Assembly: GCF_902859895.1 (NCBI RefSeq)
Contig: NZ_CADIKM010000002.1
Coordinates: 372,001 to 436,000, forward strand
From: Pararobbsia alpina
GTDB lineage: Bacteria > Pseudomonadota > Gammaproteobacteria > Burkholderiales > Burkholderiaceae
Length of the DNA: 64,000 nucleotides
Reading direction: 5' to 3'
Below the pieces are notes generated by a model. It did not search any database and was not told where the DNA came from. It was given only the letters and a program-made list of their open reading frames with translations. Both the position numbers and the translations under genes were made by a program. Numbering within the stretch: position 1 is the first letter of the stretch; every line of letters starts with the position of its first letter. Shown in pieces: positions 1 through 7,193 of this stretch.

Positions 1-451
1 GGAGGACCGGTGTAAAGATCCCGGGAATTGCAATCGATGCGCGGACTGCTTCGACGATACCGCCTTCCTGAAGCCAGACTTCGCGGCCGGTATCGAGTTC
101 GGTCGCGACGGCCGCGAAGGGCAGGTGAAGTTCGGAGATCGAACGGCCATTGAACTGCGTGGCAAAAACGTCGATGACCTTCTTGCCGCCGAGCAGGCCG
201 CCCGAGAAGCGCAGATCGAGCAAGCGCAACACCGTCTGCCAGGTGAGGCGCGAGACCCACTGTTCGAGCCAGTCGAGATCGCCGTTCGCATAGACCGCGC
301 CGACCAGGGCGCCAATCGAAGTCCCGCAGATGATGTCCGGCCTGATGCCCGCGCCCTGCAGTGCACGGATGGCCCCGATATGCGCCCAGCCGCGCGCGGC
401 ACCGCCGCCGAGCGCGAGACCGATTCTTTTGTAGCGTGGGCGACGGATCAT
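1..451 (-). CDS. Patatin-like phospholipase (RssA family), 3' end outside window
   Basis: The minus strand is open from an ATG at 451 to the left edge, so only the N-terminal 150 residues are present. The protein begins MIRRPRYKRIGLALGGG and continues GGGAARGWAHIG, the glycine-rich oxyanion-hole loop of patatins. It then has GTSIG, the G-x-S-x-G nucleophile elbow holding the catalytic serine. The catalytic Asp lies beyond the window. Patatin-like proteins of the RssA type are serine acyl hydrolases acting on phospholipids, and the cellular substrate of this one is not known. A GGAG ribosome-binding site lies about 7 nt before the ATG. No signal peptide is visible. Confidence 0.9.
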   Translation of the reverse strand, partial: MIRRPRYKRIGLALGGGAARGWAHIGAIRALQGAGIRPDIICGTSIGALVGAVYANGDLDWLEQWVSRLTWQTVLRLLDLRFSGGLLGGKKVIDVFATQFNGRSISELHLPFAAVATELDTGREVWLQEGGIVEAVRASIAIPGIFTPVL

Positions 452-528
452 GCGGGAACTCCAGGTTATGGCGTCTCGATGGGGCAATGACGGTAAGTCA
501 ACCAGGCCGACATCGCAGGCGAAACATG

Positions 529-562
529 CAAAAAGCCCAGGAACCGAAGTTCCGGGGCTTTC
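529..562 (-). terminator. Hairpin with A/T flanks, minus-strand terminator
   Basis: GCCC-a-GGAAC and GTTCC-g-GGGC pair around a cgaa tetraloop, with an A run on the left and TTT on the right. Read on the minus strand the hairpin is followed by five T, so it fits a minus-strand terminator. No minus-strand gene now lies directly to its right. It may be left from a lost gene, or may insulate the patatin gene from antisense reading of the toxin-antitoxin locus. Confidence 0.55.
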
Positions 563-630
563 CATGATACCGGTGGCCGCCGGGGCGCGTTGAGCTGTGG
601 CGAACCTCGATCTTCGTCGACTGTGACATC

Positions 631-661
631 TTGGAAACTATTGCATCCAATGCTATAGTTT
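631..661 (+). promoter_or_regulatory. Sigma70 promoter overlapped by a palindromic operator
   Basis: TTGGAA at 631-636 and TATAGT at 654-659 are separated by 17 bp, a good sigma70 promoter. The spacer and -10 are covered by an imperfect palindrome at 635-661. Its outer arms AAACTAT/ATAGTTT and inner arms GCAT/ATGC surround a central cca. This is the usual layout for autorepression of a toxin-antitoxin operon by its HTH antitoxin. The promoter sits 25-30 bp before the toxin-remnant start codon. Confidence 0.7.
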
Positions 662-686
662 TTCTTTGGCAACAACACCAAGGCGT

Positions 687-833
687 ATGGCACTCAAAGG
701 ACAATCGGCGACGAAGCCTGTCGCAGAAGTGGAACCGGCGTCGTCACGGGTGTTCAAAACGCCGATGAGCGTCTTCGATGACCTCGTGGCAGACGGAGAA
801 TTGCTGGAGATTTGTAAAAATGGCAAAAGCTAA
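687..833 (+). pseudogene. HigB/RelE-type toxin remnant with internal deletion
   Basis: A 48-codon reading frame starts with ATG at 687 and stops inside the start of the antitoxin gene, overlapping it by 14 nt as toxin genes of this kind do. Residues 21-25 (RVFKT) resemble the N-terminus of PF06296-type RelE/HigB toxins, which begin near xRVFKTxWF. The last 20 or so residues (FDDLVADGELLEI) resemble their C-terminal tail. The roughly 75-residue catalytic body expected between them is absent and the frame is kept. An active RNase is therefore not expected. Identification rests on recall of the family rather than a search. Confidence 0.6.
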
Positions 834-1218
834 AGTGAAGAATTTGGAAGCGACGCCGGCACGGTCGGTGACGCGCAAGGCGGTGCACCCACAGACTGAT
901 TCTGGCGCCGTCTACAAGTCGGGCGGCTTGAAGTCTGTCCACAGACTGGCCTCCGCTCTGTTGAAGGTCAAGGCAATCGACAAGACCACGATGCGCGAAT
1001 ATGACGAATTGTGCCTTGCCGAGGTACCCCATTTCGACCGCGAGACGATCGTCAAGATTCGGGAGGACGCGAAGTTGAGCCAGAATGTGTTCGCTCATTA
1101 TTTGAACACCAGCACATCGACCGTACAGAAGTGGGAAACCGGCCAGAACGAACCGAGCGGAACCGCCGCGAAACTACTTCAGATCATCCAAAAGCACGGT
1201 ATTAAAGTGCTTGCCTGA
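820..1218 (+). CDS. HigA-like antitoxin, XRE-family HTH protein
   Basis: The 132-residue protein has a Lys/Ala-rich N-terminal arm and a C-terminal helix-turn-helix at about residues 85-125 (KLSQNVFAHYLNTSTSTVQKWE). The YLNTSxSTVxKWE recognition region and the ATMREYDE-like segment before it are typical of antitoxins paired with PF06296 toxins. It probably represses its own promoter through the palindrome at 635-661. ATG at 820 is preferred because it overlaps the end of the toxin remnant and starts the conserved MAKAK stretch. With the toxin gutted, it is a solitary antitoxin or regulator. Confidence 0.85.
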   Translation: MAKAKVKNLEATPARSVTRKAVHPQTDSGAVYKSGGLKSVHRLASALLKVKAIDKTTMREYDELCLAEVPHFDRETIVKIREDAKLSQNVFAHYLNTSTSTVQKWETGQNEPSGTAAKLLQIIQKHGIKVLA

Positions 1219-1232
1219 TTGATAGTACGAGG

Positions 1233-1251
1233 CCGCATTGTGCGGTTTTTT
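1233..1251 (+). terminator. Rho-independent terminator after the antitoxin gene
   Basis: CCGCA and TGCGG form a short stem around ttg and are followed by six T, 15 bp after the antitoxin stop codon. Confidence 0.75.
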
Positions 1252-1475
1252 AAATTTGGTGCCGCTATCAAGGCGAGCCGCCTCAGGACTCTTAATCGTA
1301 AGCTTCGAACCGAAGCCGCAAGTGCCGAGCGGCATTTCGCGGCCACCCGTACGCTATCCTCACAATTGCGCAATTAACACCCAAGTCGTGCGCCAGGTCG
1401 TGGCCGGTGGCGTGCACACGCCGATAAGACGCTTCAGGACAGAAGGGCTTCCGATCACCAAGGGAAGGGAGCGAT

Positions 1476-3239
1476 ATGGCTCGACTACTATCGGTGAACA
1501 TCGGACTTCCGCGAGACATCGAGTGGAAGGGGCGCACTGTGCGCACCGCGATCTGGAAGGCTTCGGTACGTGGCCGCTGCCGGGTCGGTCGCTTGAATCT
1601 GGACGGAGACGGTCAAGGCGACCTGGCAGGGCACGGCGGTGAGCAACGCGCCGTCTTCGTCTACCAGATCGAATCGTATCGTTATTGGCAGGAGCAGTTG
1701 AAGAGGACCGACTTCGTCCACGGACAGTTCGGCGAGAACTTCACAATCGAAGGACTGCCCGACGATGCCGTGTGCATCGGCGATCGATATCAGATCGGCA
1801 GCGCGCTGTTCGAGGTCACTCAGCCTCGCGTTACCTGCTATCGCGTCGGCATTCGCATGAACGAGCCCCGGATGCCGGCATTACTCACTTCCAGCGGACG
1901 GCCCGGGTTCTACTTCCGAGTCCTGCAGGAAGGTGAGGTGGGCGTCGGCGACGAAATCGTGAAGGTGGGAGAGGCGAACGAGCGGATGACCGTCGCAGAG
2001 ATCAACGCGCTTCTCTATTTGCCCGATCATGCACGCGTTCGACTGGAGCGCGCATTGCGGATCGACGCGCTTTCACCCGGATGGCGCTCGTCGTTTGAAG
2101 CGTTAGTGCAGAGCAAAACGACTGGCGCGGGAAGAGGTAACGCGGGTCTCGCACCAGCAGTCGCTGCGCATCCCGTTGCTCCTGGATTTCGGCCGCTCGT
2201 GGTGACGGCGATCGCTCAGGAGTCCGCGGACGTCCTCTCGCTGACGATGCAAAGCCCGGACAGTCAGCCGCTGCAAAAGGCTCTTCCCGGCCAGTACGTG
2301 GTCCTGCGTCTTCAACGGACCGTCGGCGGCCCGCCACTTTTTCGCAGCTATTCGCTCTCGGGTCCCGCCTCGACGCAGGGCTATCGAATCAGCGTGAAGA
2401 TCGAGCCGAACGGACCGGCTGGATCCTACCTGCGCGAGCATGTCCGGGTGGACGATGTTCTCGACGTCAGCTCGCCGCGCGGAAGCTTCATTCTGCAGCC
2501 AGGAGAACTGCCGGTGGTGCTGCTCAGCGCGGGAATCGGGGCGACACCTGTTCTGGCGATGCTGCACGCGCTGGCGGCTGCCCGGTCGACACGAGAGGTC
2601 TTCTGGCTTCATGGGGCTCGCGATCGGCAGCATCATCCATTTGCGGCCGAAGTCCACCGGCTCGTGCTCGCGCTTACGCATGGCCGCAGCCATGTCTGCT
2701 ATAGCAGGCCGGCGTCGCGAGACAAGATGGGTGAGGACTTCGACGCTACCGGCCACCTGTCGCGATCGGTCTTCGACGACGTGGGGGTCCCGCGAGAGGC
2801 GGATTTCTATCTCTGCGGGCCGACTCGCTTCATGGCAGAGATGAAAGAGACGCTCGCGAATCTGGGCGTGGAGCCGGGGCGGATTCACCTCGAAATTTTC
2901 AATGGTAGTGAGCCGCGGACCCCTGGTGTCGTGGGTGCAGTGACGCGAGCTCCGCATCTGCCGAAGGACAGTGCCAATACCGGTCCGCTGGTATCGTTCG
3001 CTCGCAGTGGCATCGCCGCCCACTGGGAGGCCTCGAACTACCAGAGCATTCTGGAGCTGGCCGAGGCGTGTGACGTGCCCGTCCGGTGGTCCTGCCGAAC
3101 CGGCGTCTGTCACAACTGCGAGAGCGGATTGATCTCCGGGCTCGTCACCTATCAGCCTGATCCACTCGATCCACCTGCCCAGGGAAATGTCCTGATCTGC
3201 TGCTCTCGACCGCAGGATGACGTGGTGATCGACATCTGA
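1476..3239 (+). CDS. MOSC domain / ferredoxin reductase fusion (FAD, NAD, [2Fe-2S])
   Basis: This 587-residue protein joins a YiiM-like MOSC domain (about 1-160) and a small helical 3-alpha segment (about 165-205) to a ferredoxin-reductase module. In the MOSC part, residues GHGGEQRAV and the lone Cys in RVTCYRVG are family features. The flavin part has RSYSLSG (FAD binding, about 290) and GIGATPVLAML (NAD(P) binding). The C-terminal plant-type [2Fe-2S] domain ligates iron through Cys540, Cys545, Cys548 and Cys575 or 576. Such fusions are expected to pass electrons from NAD(P)H to a molybdenum-cofactor-dependent N-oxide or N-hydroxylated substrate reduction, but the substrate is not known. AAGGGAG precedes the ATG. 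The gene is monocistronic. Confidence 0.9.
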   Translation: MARLLSVNIGLPRDIEWKGRTVRTAIWKASVRGRCRVGRLNLDGDGQGDLAGHGGEQRAVFVYQIESYRYWQEQLKRTDFVHGQFGENFTIEGLPDDAVCIGDRYQIGSALFEVTQPRVTCYRVGIRMNEPRMPALLTSSGRPGFYFRVLQEGEVGVGDEIVKVGEANERMTVAEINALLYLPDHARVRLERALRIDALSPGWRSSFEALVQSKTTGAGRGNAGLAPAVAAHPVAPGFRPLVVTAIAQESADVLSLTMQSPDSQPLQKALPGQYVVLRLQRTVGGPPLFRSYSLSGPASTQGYRISVKIEPNGPAGSYLREHVRVDDVLDVSSPRGSFILQPGELPVVLLSAGIGATPVLAMLHALAAARSTREVFWLHGARDRQHHPFAAEVHRLVLALTHGRSHVCYSRPASRDKMGEDFDATGHLSRSVFDDVGVPREADFYLCGPTRFMAEMKETLANLGVEPGRIHLEIFNGSEPRTPGVVGAVTRAPHLPKDSANTGPLVSFARSGIAAHWEASNYQSILELAEACDVPVRWSCRTGVCHNCESGLISGLVTYQPDPLDPPAQGNVLICCSRPQDDVVIDI

Positions 3240-3288
3240 GCGGCATCACAAGGGCGGCCGCATGGGTGGGGTCTACACACCATTCAGA

Positions 3289-3327
3289 AAGCAAAAAGCC
3301 CGATCATAAGGATCGGGCTTTTTGCTT
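3289..3327. terminator. Bidirectional terminator between MOSC fusion and tRNA-Phe
   Basis: Near-perfect 17-bp arms (AAGCAAAAAGCCCGATC and its complement) surround a short ataag loop. A and T runs on both sides allow termination of the plus-strand oxidoreductase transcript and of the minus-strand tRNA-Phe transcript. Confidence 0.9.
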
Positions 3328-3335
3328 GAATCTAG

Positions 3336-3411
3336 TGGTGGCCTGGGGCGGAATCGAACCACCGACACGCGGATTTTCAATCCGCTGCTCTACCAACTGA
3401 GCTACCGGGCC
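3336..3411 (-). tRNA. tRNA-Phe (GAA)
   Basis: A 76-nt tRNA with encoded CCA (3336-3338) and anticodon GAA in GATTGAAAATC. The D-arm AGCTCAGTTGGTAGAG and the T-arm GGTTCGATTCC are standard. The 5' acceptor strand is GGCCCGG and the 3' strand is CCAGGCC, which leaves a C-A mismatch at pair 5:68 where C-G is expected. Confidence 0.95.
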
Positions 3412-3424
3412 ACGCAGAAACGAG

Positions 3425-3454
3425 AGTATAGCAACAATGCCCCCGGCGATTCAA
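3425..3454 (-). promoter_or_regulatory. Sigma70 promoter of tRNA-Phe
   Basis: Read on the minus strand, TTGAAT (3449-3454) and TATACT (3425-3430) are separated by 18 bp. They lie immediately before the tRNA-Phe 5' end at 3411. Confidence 0.6.
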
Positions 3455-3511
3455 GCCTCGCCTGGATTTTTCTTAAGCTGCGGCAAGCGCGCAGCCCGAG
3501 CGTTCAAACCT

Positions 3512-4180
3512 TCATTCACCCTTGTTCTTACCAAGATCCACGCCCAGCTGCTTGAGCTTGCGGTACAAATGGGTCCGCTCGAGCCCGGTCTTCTCCGCCA
3601 CGCGCGTCATGCTGCCGTTCTCACGCGCAAGGTGGTATTCGAAGTAGGCCCGCTCGAACGCATCGCGCGCATCCCGCAACGGAATGTCGAACGAGATCGC
3701 CCCCGCATGTGAAGCCGGCGAGCTCGGCGTGGCAGGCCCACCGTCGATGCCGTCGACGACCTCCGCCCCCGGCATGCCGGGAGCCGCGGCCGCGGACGGT
3801 ACGACAGGCGGCGTGGCGCCGCGTTCGAGGCCCTGCTCGACAGCCTTGAGCAGCTTTTGCAACGTGATCGGCTTTTCGAGAAAGTTGAGCGCGCCGATCT
3901 TCGTCGCTTCGACAGCCGTGTCGATCGTCGCATGCCCCGACATCATGATCACCGGCATCTTGAGCTGGCCCTGCGCCGCCCATTCCTTCAGCAGGGATAC
4001 GCCGTCGGTGTCCGGCATCCAGATGTCGAGCAGCACGAGGTCGGGCGTCTGCTGCTCGAAGTACTCGCGTGCCGCTTGCGCGTTTTCTGCTACGTCGACT
4101 GCATGCCCTTCGTCGCTGAGAATTTCCGACAGCAACTCGCGGATGCCCATTTCATCGTCTACCACGAGGATGGTTGCCAT
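3512..4180 (-). CDS. ntrX: NtrX-like response regulator without AAA+ domain
   Basis: The 222-residue regulator has a receiver domain (1-120) with the acidic pair DDE at residues 8-10, phospho-acceptor Asp52 in LLDIWMPD and Lys in LEKPI. A Pro/Ala/Gly-rich linker (about 122-155) leads to a Fis-type HTH (about 180-218, MTRVAEKTGLERTHLYRKLKQLG). Classical NtrX carries a central sigma54-activating AAA+ ATPase, which is missing. This two-domain form occurs in beta-proteobacteria (recall). The start codon follows directly on the ntrY stop (TAA then ATG), so the pair is translationally coupled. NtrYX systems act in nitrogen and redox responses, but the target here is inferred only. Confidence 0.85.
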   Translation of the reverse strand: MATILVVDDEMGIRELLSEILSDEGHAVDVAENAQAAREYFEQQTPDLVLLDIWMPDTDGVSLLKEWAAQGQLKMPVIMMSGHATIDTAVEATKIGALNFLEKPITLQKLLKAVEQGLERGATPPVVPSAAAAPGMPGAEVVDGIDGGPATPSSPASHAGAISFDIPLRDARDAFERAYFEYHLARENGSMTRVAEKTGLERTHLYRKLKQLGVDLGKNKGE

Positions 4181-6619
4181 TTACTCTACCTTTGATTGCG
4201 CTGTTGCTTTTGTCTGCGGTGTCGCTGCATCGTCTGCCAGCTCGAGAAACAGGATCGATACCTGCGCACCGGCGACCGATCCATCGCCTGCCTTCGTCCG
4301 GTTGCGGATGTCGATCCGCGCACCATGTTCATCGACGATCTTCTTGACCGTCGCAAGACCCAAGCCTGTTCCCTTCGCCTTGGTCGTCACATACGGTTCG
4401 AATGCGCGCGTCAAGATGCGTGCCGGAAACCCTGAACCGTTGTCCGATACCGATAGGCGCACCGATTGCCGGCTGTGCCCCTCTGCATCCGGATCGCCAT
4501 ATTCTACTGTCCGCGTTTCGAGCAGCACACGCGGTGCGGGGTTATCGGCCACCGCATCGAGCGCGTTCTGCAGCAGGTTGTGGATCACCTGACGCAACTG
4601 CGTCGCGTCGCCGCGGATGATCGGCAGTGGCATCAGTTCGATCTTCAGCGGACCCTTGCCGTCGTCGATCCCATAAAGTGTGAGTACCTCGGCCACCAGG
4701 TCGTTCAACTGCAGATTCTGCAGCACGGCTGGCGGCGTGCGCGCGTATTCGCGGAAATCGTCGACCATCCGCTTCATTGCGGCGACCTGGTTGATGATGG
4801 TTGTGGCGCCGCGCTTCAATACTTCCGCATCGGGTGCCGCAAGCTTGTCGGTCAGCTTCATCTGGAGCCGTTCCGCCGACAACTGGATCGGCGTGAGCGG
4901 GTTCTTGATCTCATGCGCGAGCCGCCGCGCGACCTCGCCCCAGGCGACCGAACGCTGGGCCGAGATCACATCGGAGATATCGTCGAACACGATCACATAA
5001 CCGTCCGTGGCCGCGACATCCTCGTGCCCACCTTTTTGGCCACTGGGCATGCCGCCCGTGTTCGCGCTGCCTTGTCCGCTTGTTTGCACACCCGCTTGTC
5101 CGACCGTCGCCCGCAACAACGGTGCACCTCTTACCAGCAGCGTCAGCGGATCGGCCTCGCCGGGCACGGGCACTTCGAGCTGCTGCTGCCAATGCCCGCG
5201 ACGCCCGCCCATTTCAGGGCCCGCCGTCGCATGGCTGTCCGCAAATGCTTTGCGCACCATCATGCCGAGCTCCCGCAATACCGGAATAGTATCGAGCGGC
5301 TGGTTCAGTTCGGCCTGAAACGGCTGGCGAAAAATCCGCTCGGCGCCCGCATTCGCGGTCGTCAGGCGAAACTGCCGGTCGAACACGAACACGCCCGCGG
5401 TCAGGTTCGCCAGGATGCTCTCGAGATATGACTTCGACTGCTCGAGTGCCGCGCGATTGCGCTCGACCGCGATGCGGGCCTCCGACAACTGGCGCGTCAT
5501 TGCGTTGAACGATTGCGTCAGGAAGCCCAGTTCATCGTTGGACTTGATTTCGCGCTTGGGAGTGTAATCGCCGCGTGCGACTTCCTTGGTCCCCTCGGCG
5601 AGCAGGAAGAGCGGCCGTGCGAGCTGGTTGCCGAGCGCGAGCGCGAGCAGTATGGCGATGAAGGTCGCGAGAAACAACGCGAGCGTCAGCGTGCCGATAT
5701 ACATCTTGCGCAAGCCGGTACGCCCGAGCGCTTTCTCGGAATAGTCGCGATACGCCTGCTGCACCGCCTCGGCATTCTGGGCCAGCGTAGGTTGCACGGG
5801 CTGGGTGACCTGCAGAAAGCGTTCGTCGTTCTGGAGCGAGGCGCCCAGCCCGCTCGGTATCCGCACGATGACCCGGAGTTCCAGGGCGTTGTTCTTCGGT
5901 GGCGGCTTCTTGGCGCTGAGGTTTGCGTTCAGCGTGGGATCGACGTCGGGCTCGCCTTCGACCGCCGCATAGCCACGCCCCCGCGCCTGCTGAAGCATGA
6001 GCGGCGTGGGCAAGTCGTCGGGCAAGAGGGCCGCGAAATTCGATGATGCCTGGGCGATCACGCGGCCGTTGGGGCCGATGATCGTCGCATCGTGCACGCC
6101 GAACTGGTCGCGCAGCCTCAGCAGGGTCAGGGTCGACTTGTCGTCGTCGGCCGCGAGCTGGTCGGCCATCGAGCGTGCCCGGTTCTGCAGGTCGGACAAC
6201 GCATTGTCGAGCATGCCGCGGCCGAGGTTCAGGCCCGATTCGAGCGCCGTCTCGACGTTGACGTCGAACCACGATTCGATACTGCGCGAGACGAATTGCA
6301 GCGACACAAGGTAGATGATCCCGCCCGGCAGCACGCCGACCAGTGCGAAAAAGATCGCGAGCTTCGCGAGCAGCCGTGTGCCGAAGCGCCCCTGCCGGAA
6401 CCGCGCCGCAATGATCCACACCATTCCGCCGACAATCAGCAGGAACACGAGCGCAATGGCGAAGTTGGCCGTATAGAGCCAGGAATAGTATCGATCGAAG
6501 AATTCGGTGTTGGCGCTCGCGAGCGCGAGCAGCACGAGCAGCAACAAGGCCGTGACGGCGACCGTCGTGAGCAGCAGACGGATCAGGAAACTCTTGAGGC
6601 TCGCGTTACTGCTTGCCAT
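4181..6619 (-). CDS. ntrY: NtrY-like membrane sensor histidine kinase
   Basis: An 812-residue kinase. Three N-terminal membrane segments lie within about residues 1-115, followed by a periplasmic sensor region and a further membrane helix (about 310-335). Next come a HAMP segment, a PAS domain (LTAGVFVFDRQFRLTTANAG), a HisKA box with phospho-acceptor His569 (RLAHEIKNPLTP) and a HATPase_c domain with NALDAV, DNGSGF and GTGLGLATV. A Gly/Ser/Thr-rich insert of about 30 residues interrupts the PAS-kinase linker. Its gene overlaps the DUF4390 gene by 14 nt and abuts ntrX. It phosphorylates the NtrX-like regulator encoded downstream. Confidence 0.9.
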   Translation of the reverse strand: MASSNASLKSFLIRLLLTTVAVTALLLLVLLALASANTEFFDRYYSWLYTANFAIALVFLLIVGGMVWIIAARFRQGRFGTRLLAKLAIFFALVGVLPGGIIYLVSLQFVSRSIESWFDVNVETALESGLNLGRGMLDNALSDLQNRARSMADQLAADDDKSTLTLLRLRDQFGVHDATIIGPNGRVIAQASSNFAALLPDDLPTPLMLQQARGRGYAAVEGEPDVDPTLNANLSAKKPPPKNNALELRVIVRIPSGLGASLQNDERFLQVTQPVQPTLAQNAEAVQQAYRDYSEKALGRTGLRKMYIGTLTLALFLATFIAILLALALGNQLARPLFLLAEGTKEVARGDYTPKREIKSNDELGFLTQSFNAMTRQLSEARIAVERNRAALEQSKSYLESILANLTAGVFVFDRQFRLTTANAGAERIFRQPFQAELNQPLDTIPVLRELGMMVRKAFADSHATAGPEMGGRRGHWQQQLEVPVPGEADPLTLLVRGAPLLRATVGQAGVQTSGQGSANTGGMPSGQKGGHEDVAATDGYVIVFDDISDVISAQRSVAWGEVARRLAHEIKNPLTPIQLSAERLQMKLTDKLAAPDAEVLKRGATTIINQVAAMKRMVDDFREYARTPPAVLQNLQLNDLVAEVLTLYGIDDGKGPLKIELMPLPIIRGDATQLRQVIHNLLQNALDAVADNPAPRVLLETRTVEYGDPDAEGHSRQSVRLSVSDNGSGFPARILTRAFEPYVTTKAKGTGLGLATVKKIVDEHGARIDIRNRTKAGDGSVAGAQVSILFLELADDAATPQTKATAQSKVE

Positions 6620-7193
6620 GATCGCTCACCGTAAAGGGAAAGCGCTTCCAGTCCGAAGCGAGATTCCAGTCGCGGTTGTTGACCGCGTCGATCTGGAACG
6701 GCTTGGGCATCAATGCGACGTCGAGCTGCATGCGCACGGAGGCGAGATAGGTGGTGTCGGTCGAGACTTGGCTGCGATCGATCACATGCCATGAGGTGAT
6801 GTGCTGGACCACGGCCAACGCGTCTTTCAGGCTCGGAAACGCGAGCTGGAGGCCGCCGCTCGATACGCGGTACTCGCGGGTGAGCGGCTGGAACGACAGG
6901 CGGATGCTCTGCTGCGTGTAGACGGGCTCTTCATCGAACCAGTACCAGCGCCCGCGAGTGAGCTGGAATTCAGTCGTGAAGTACAGGGGGATACCCCGGT
7001 TGACCGCGTCCTCGAGACTGCCGTTGAGCCCGAATGTGAAGCGCGCGTCGAGACTCCAGCCGCTGCCGTCCGCTTCGAGCGACGCGCGTTCGACCGCAAT
7101 GGTGTCCGCTTGTGCGGCATCGGCCATCCACATCGCCAGCGCGACGCAGCACAGCGCAATCCAACGCAGCGGGAAAAGGCGCAAGCAGATCAC
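6606..7193 (-). CDS. DUF4390 domain exported protein
   Basis: A 195-residue protein with a signal peptide (hydrophobic 8-24, ADAAQA cleavage region near 30) and then the DUF4390 fold. It starts at a GTG that overlaps the rsmB stop as GTGA and ends inside the start of ntrY. DUF4390 proteins commonly sit between rsmB and ntrY in beta-proteobacteria, and the constant link with a membrane sensor kinase suggests a periplasmic accessory role. No activity is known. Confidence 0.85.
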   Translation of the reverse strand: MICLRLFPLRWIALCCVALAMWMADAAQADTIAVERASLEADGSGWSLDARFTFGLNGSLEDAVNRGIPLYFTTEFQLTRGRWYWFDEEPVYTQQSIRLSFQPLTREYRVSSGGLQLAFPSLKDALAVVQHITSWHVIDRSQVSTDTTYLASVRMQLDVALMPKPFQIDAVNNRDWNLASDWKRFPFTVSDHGKQ

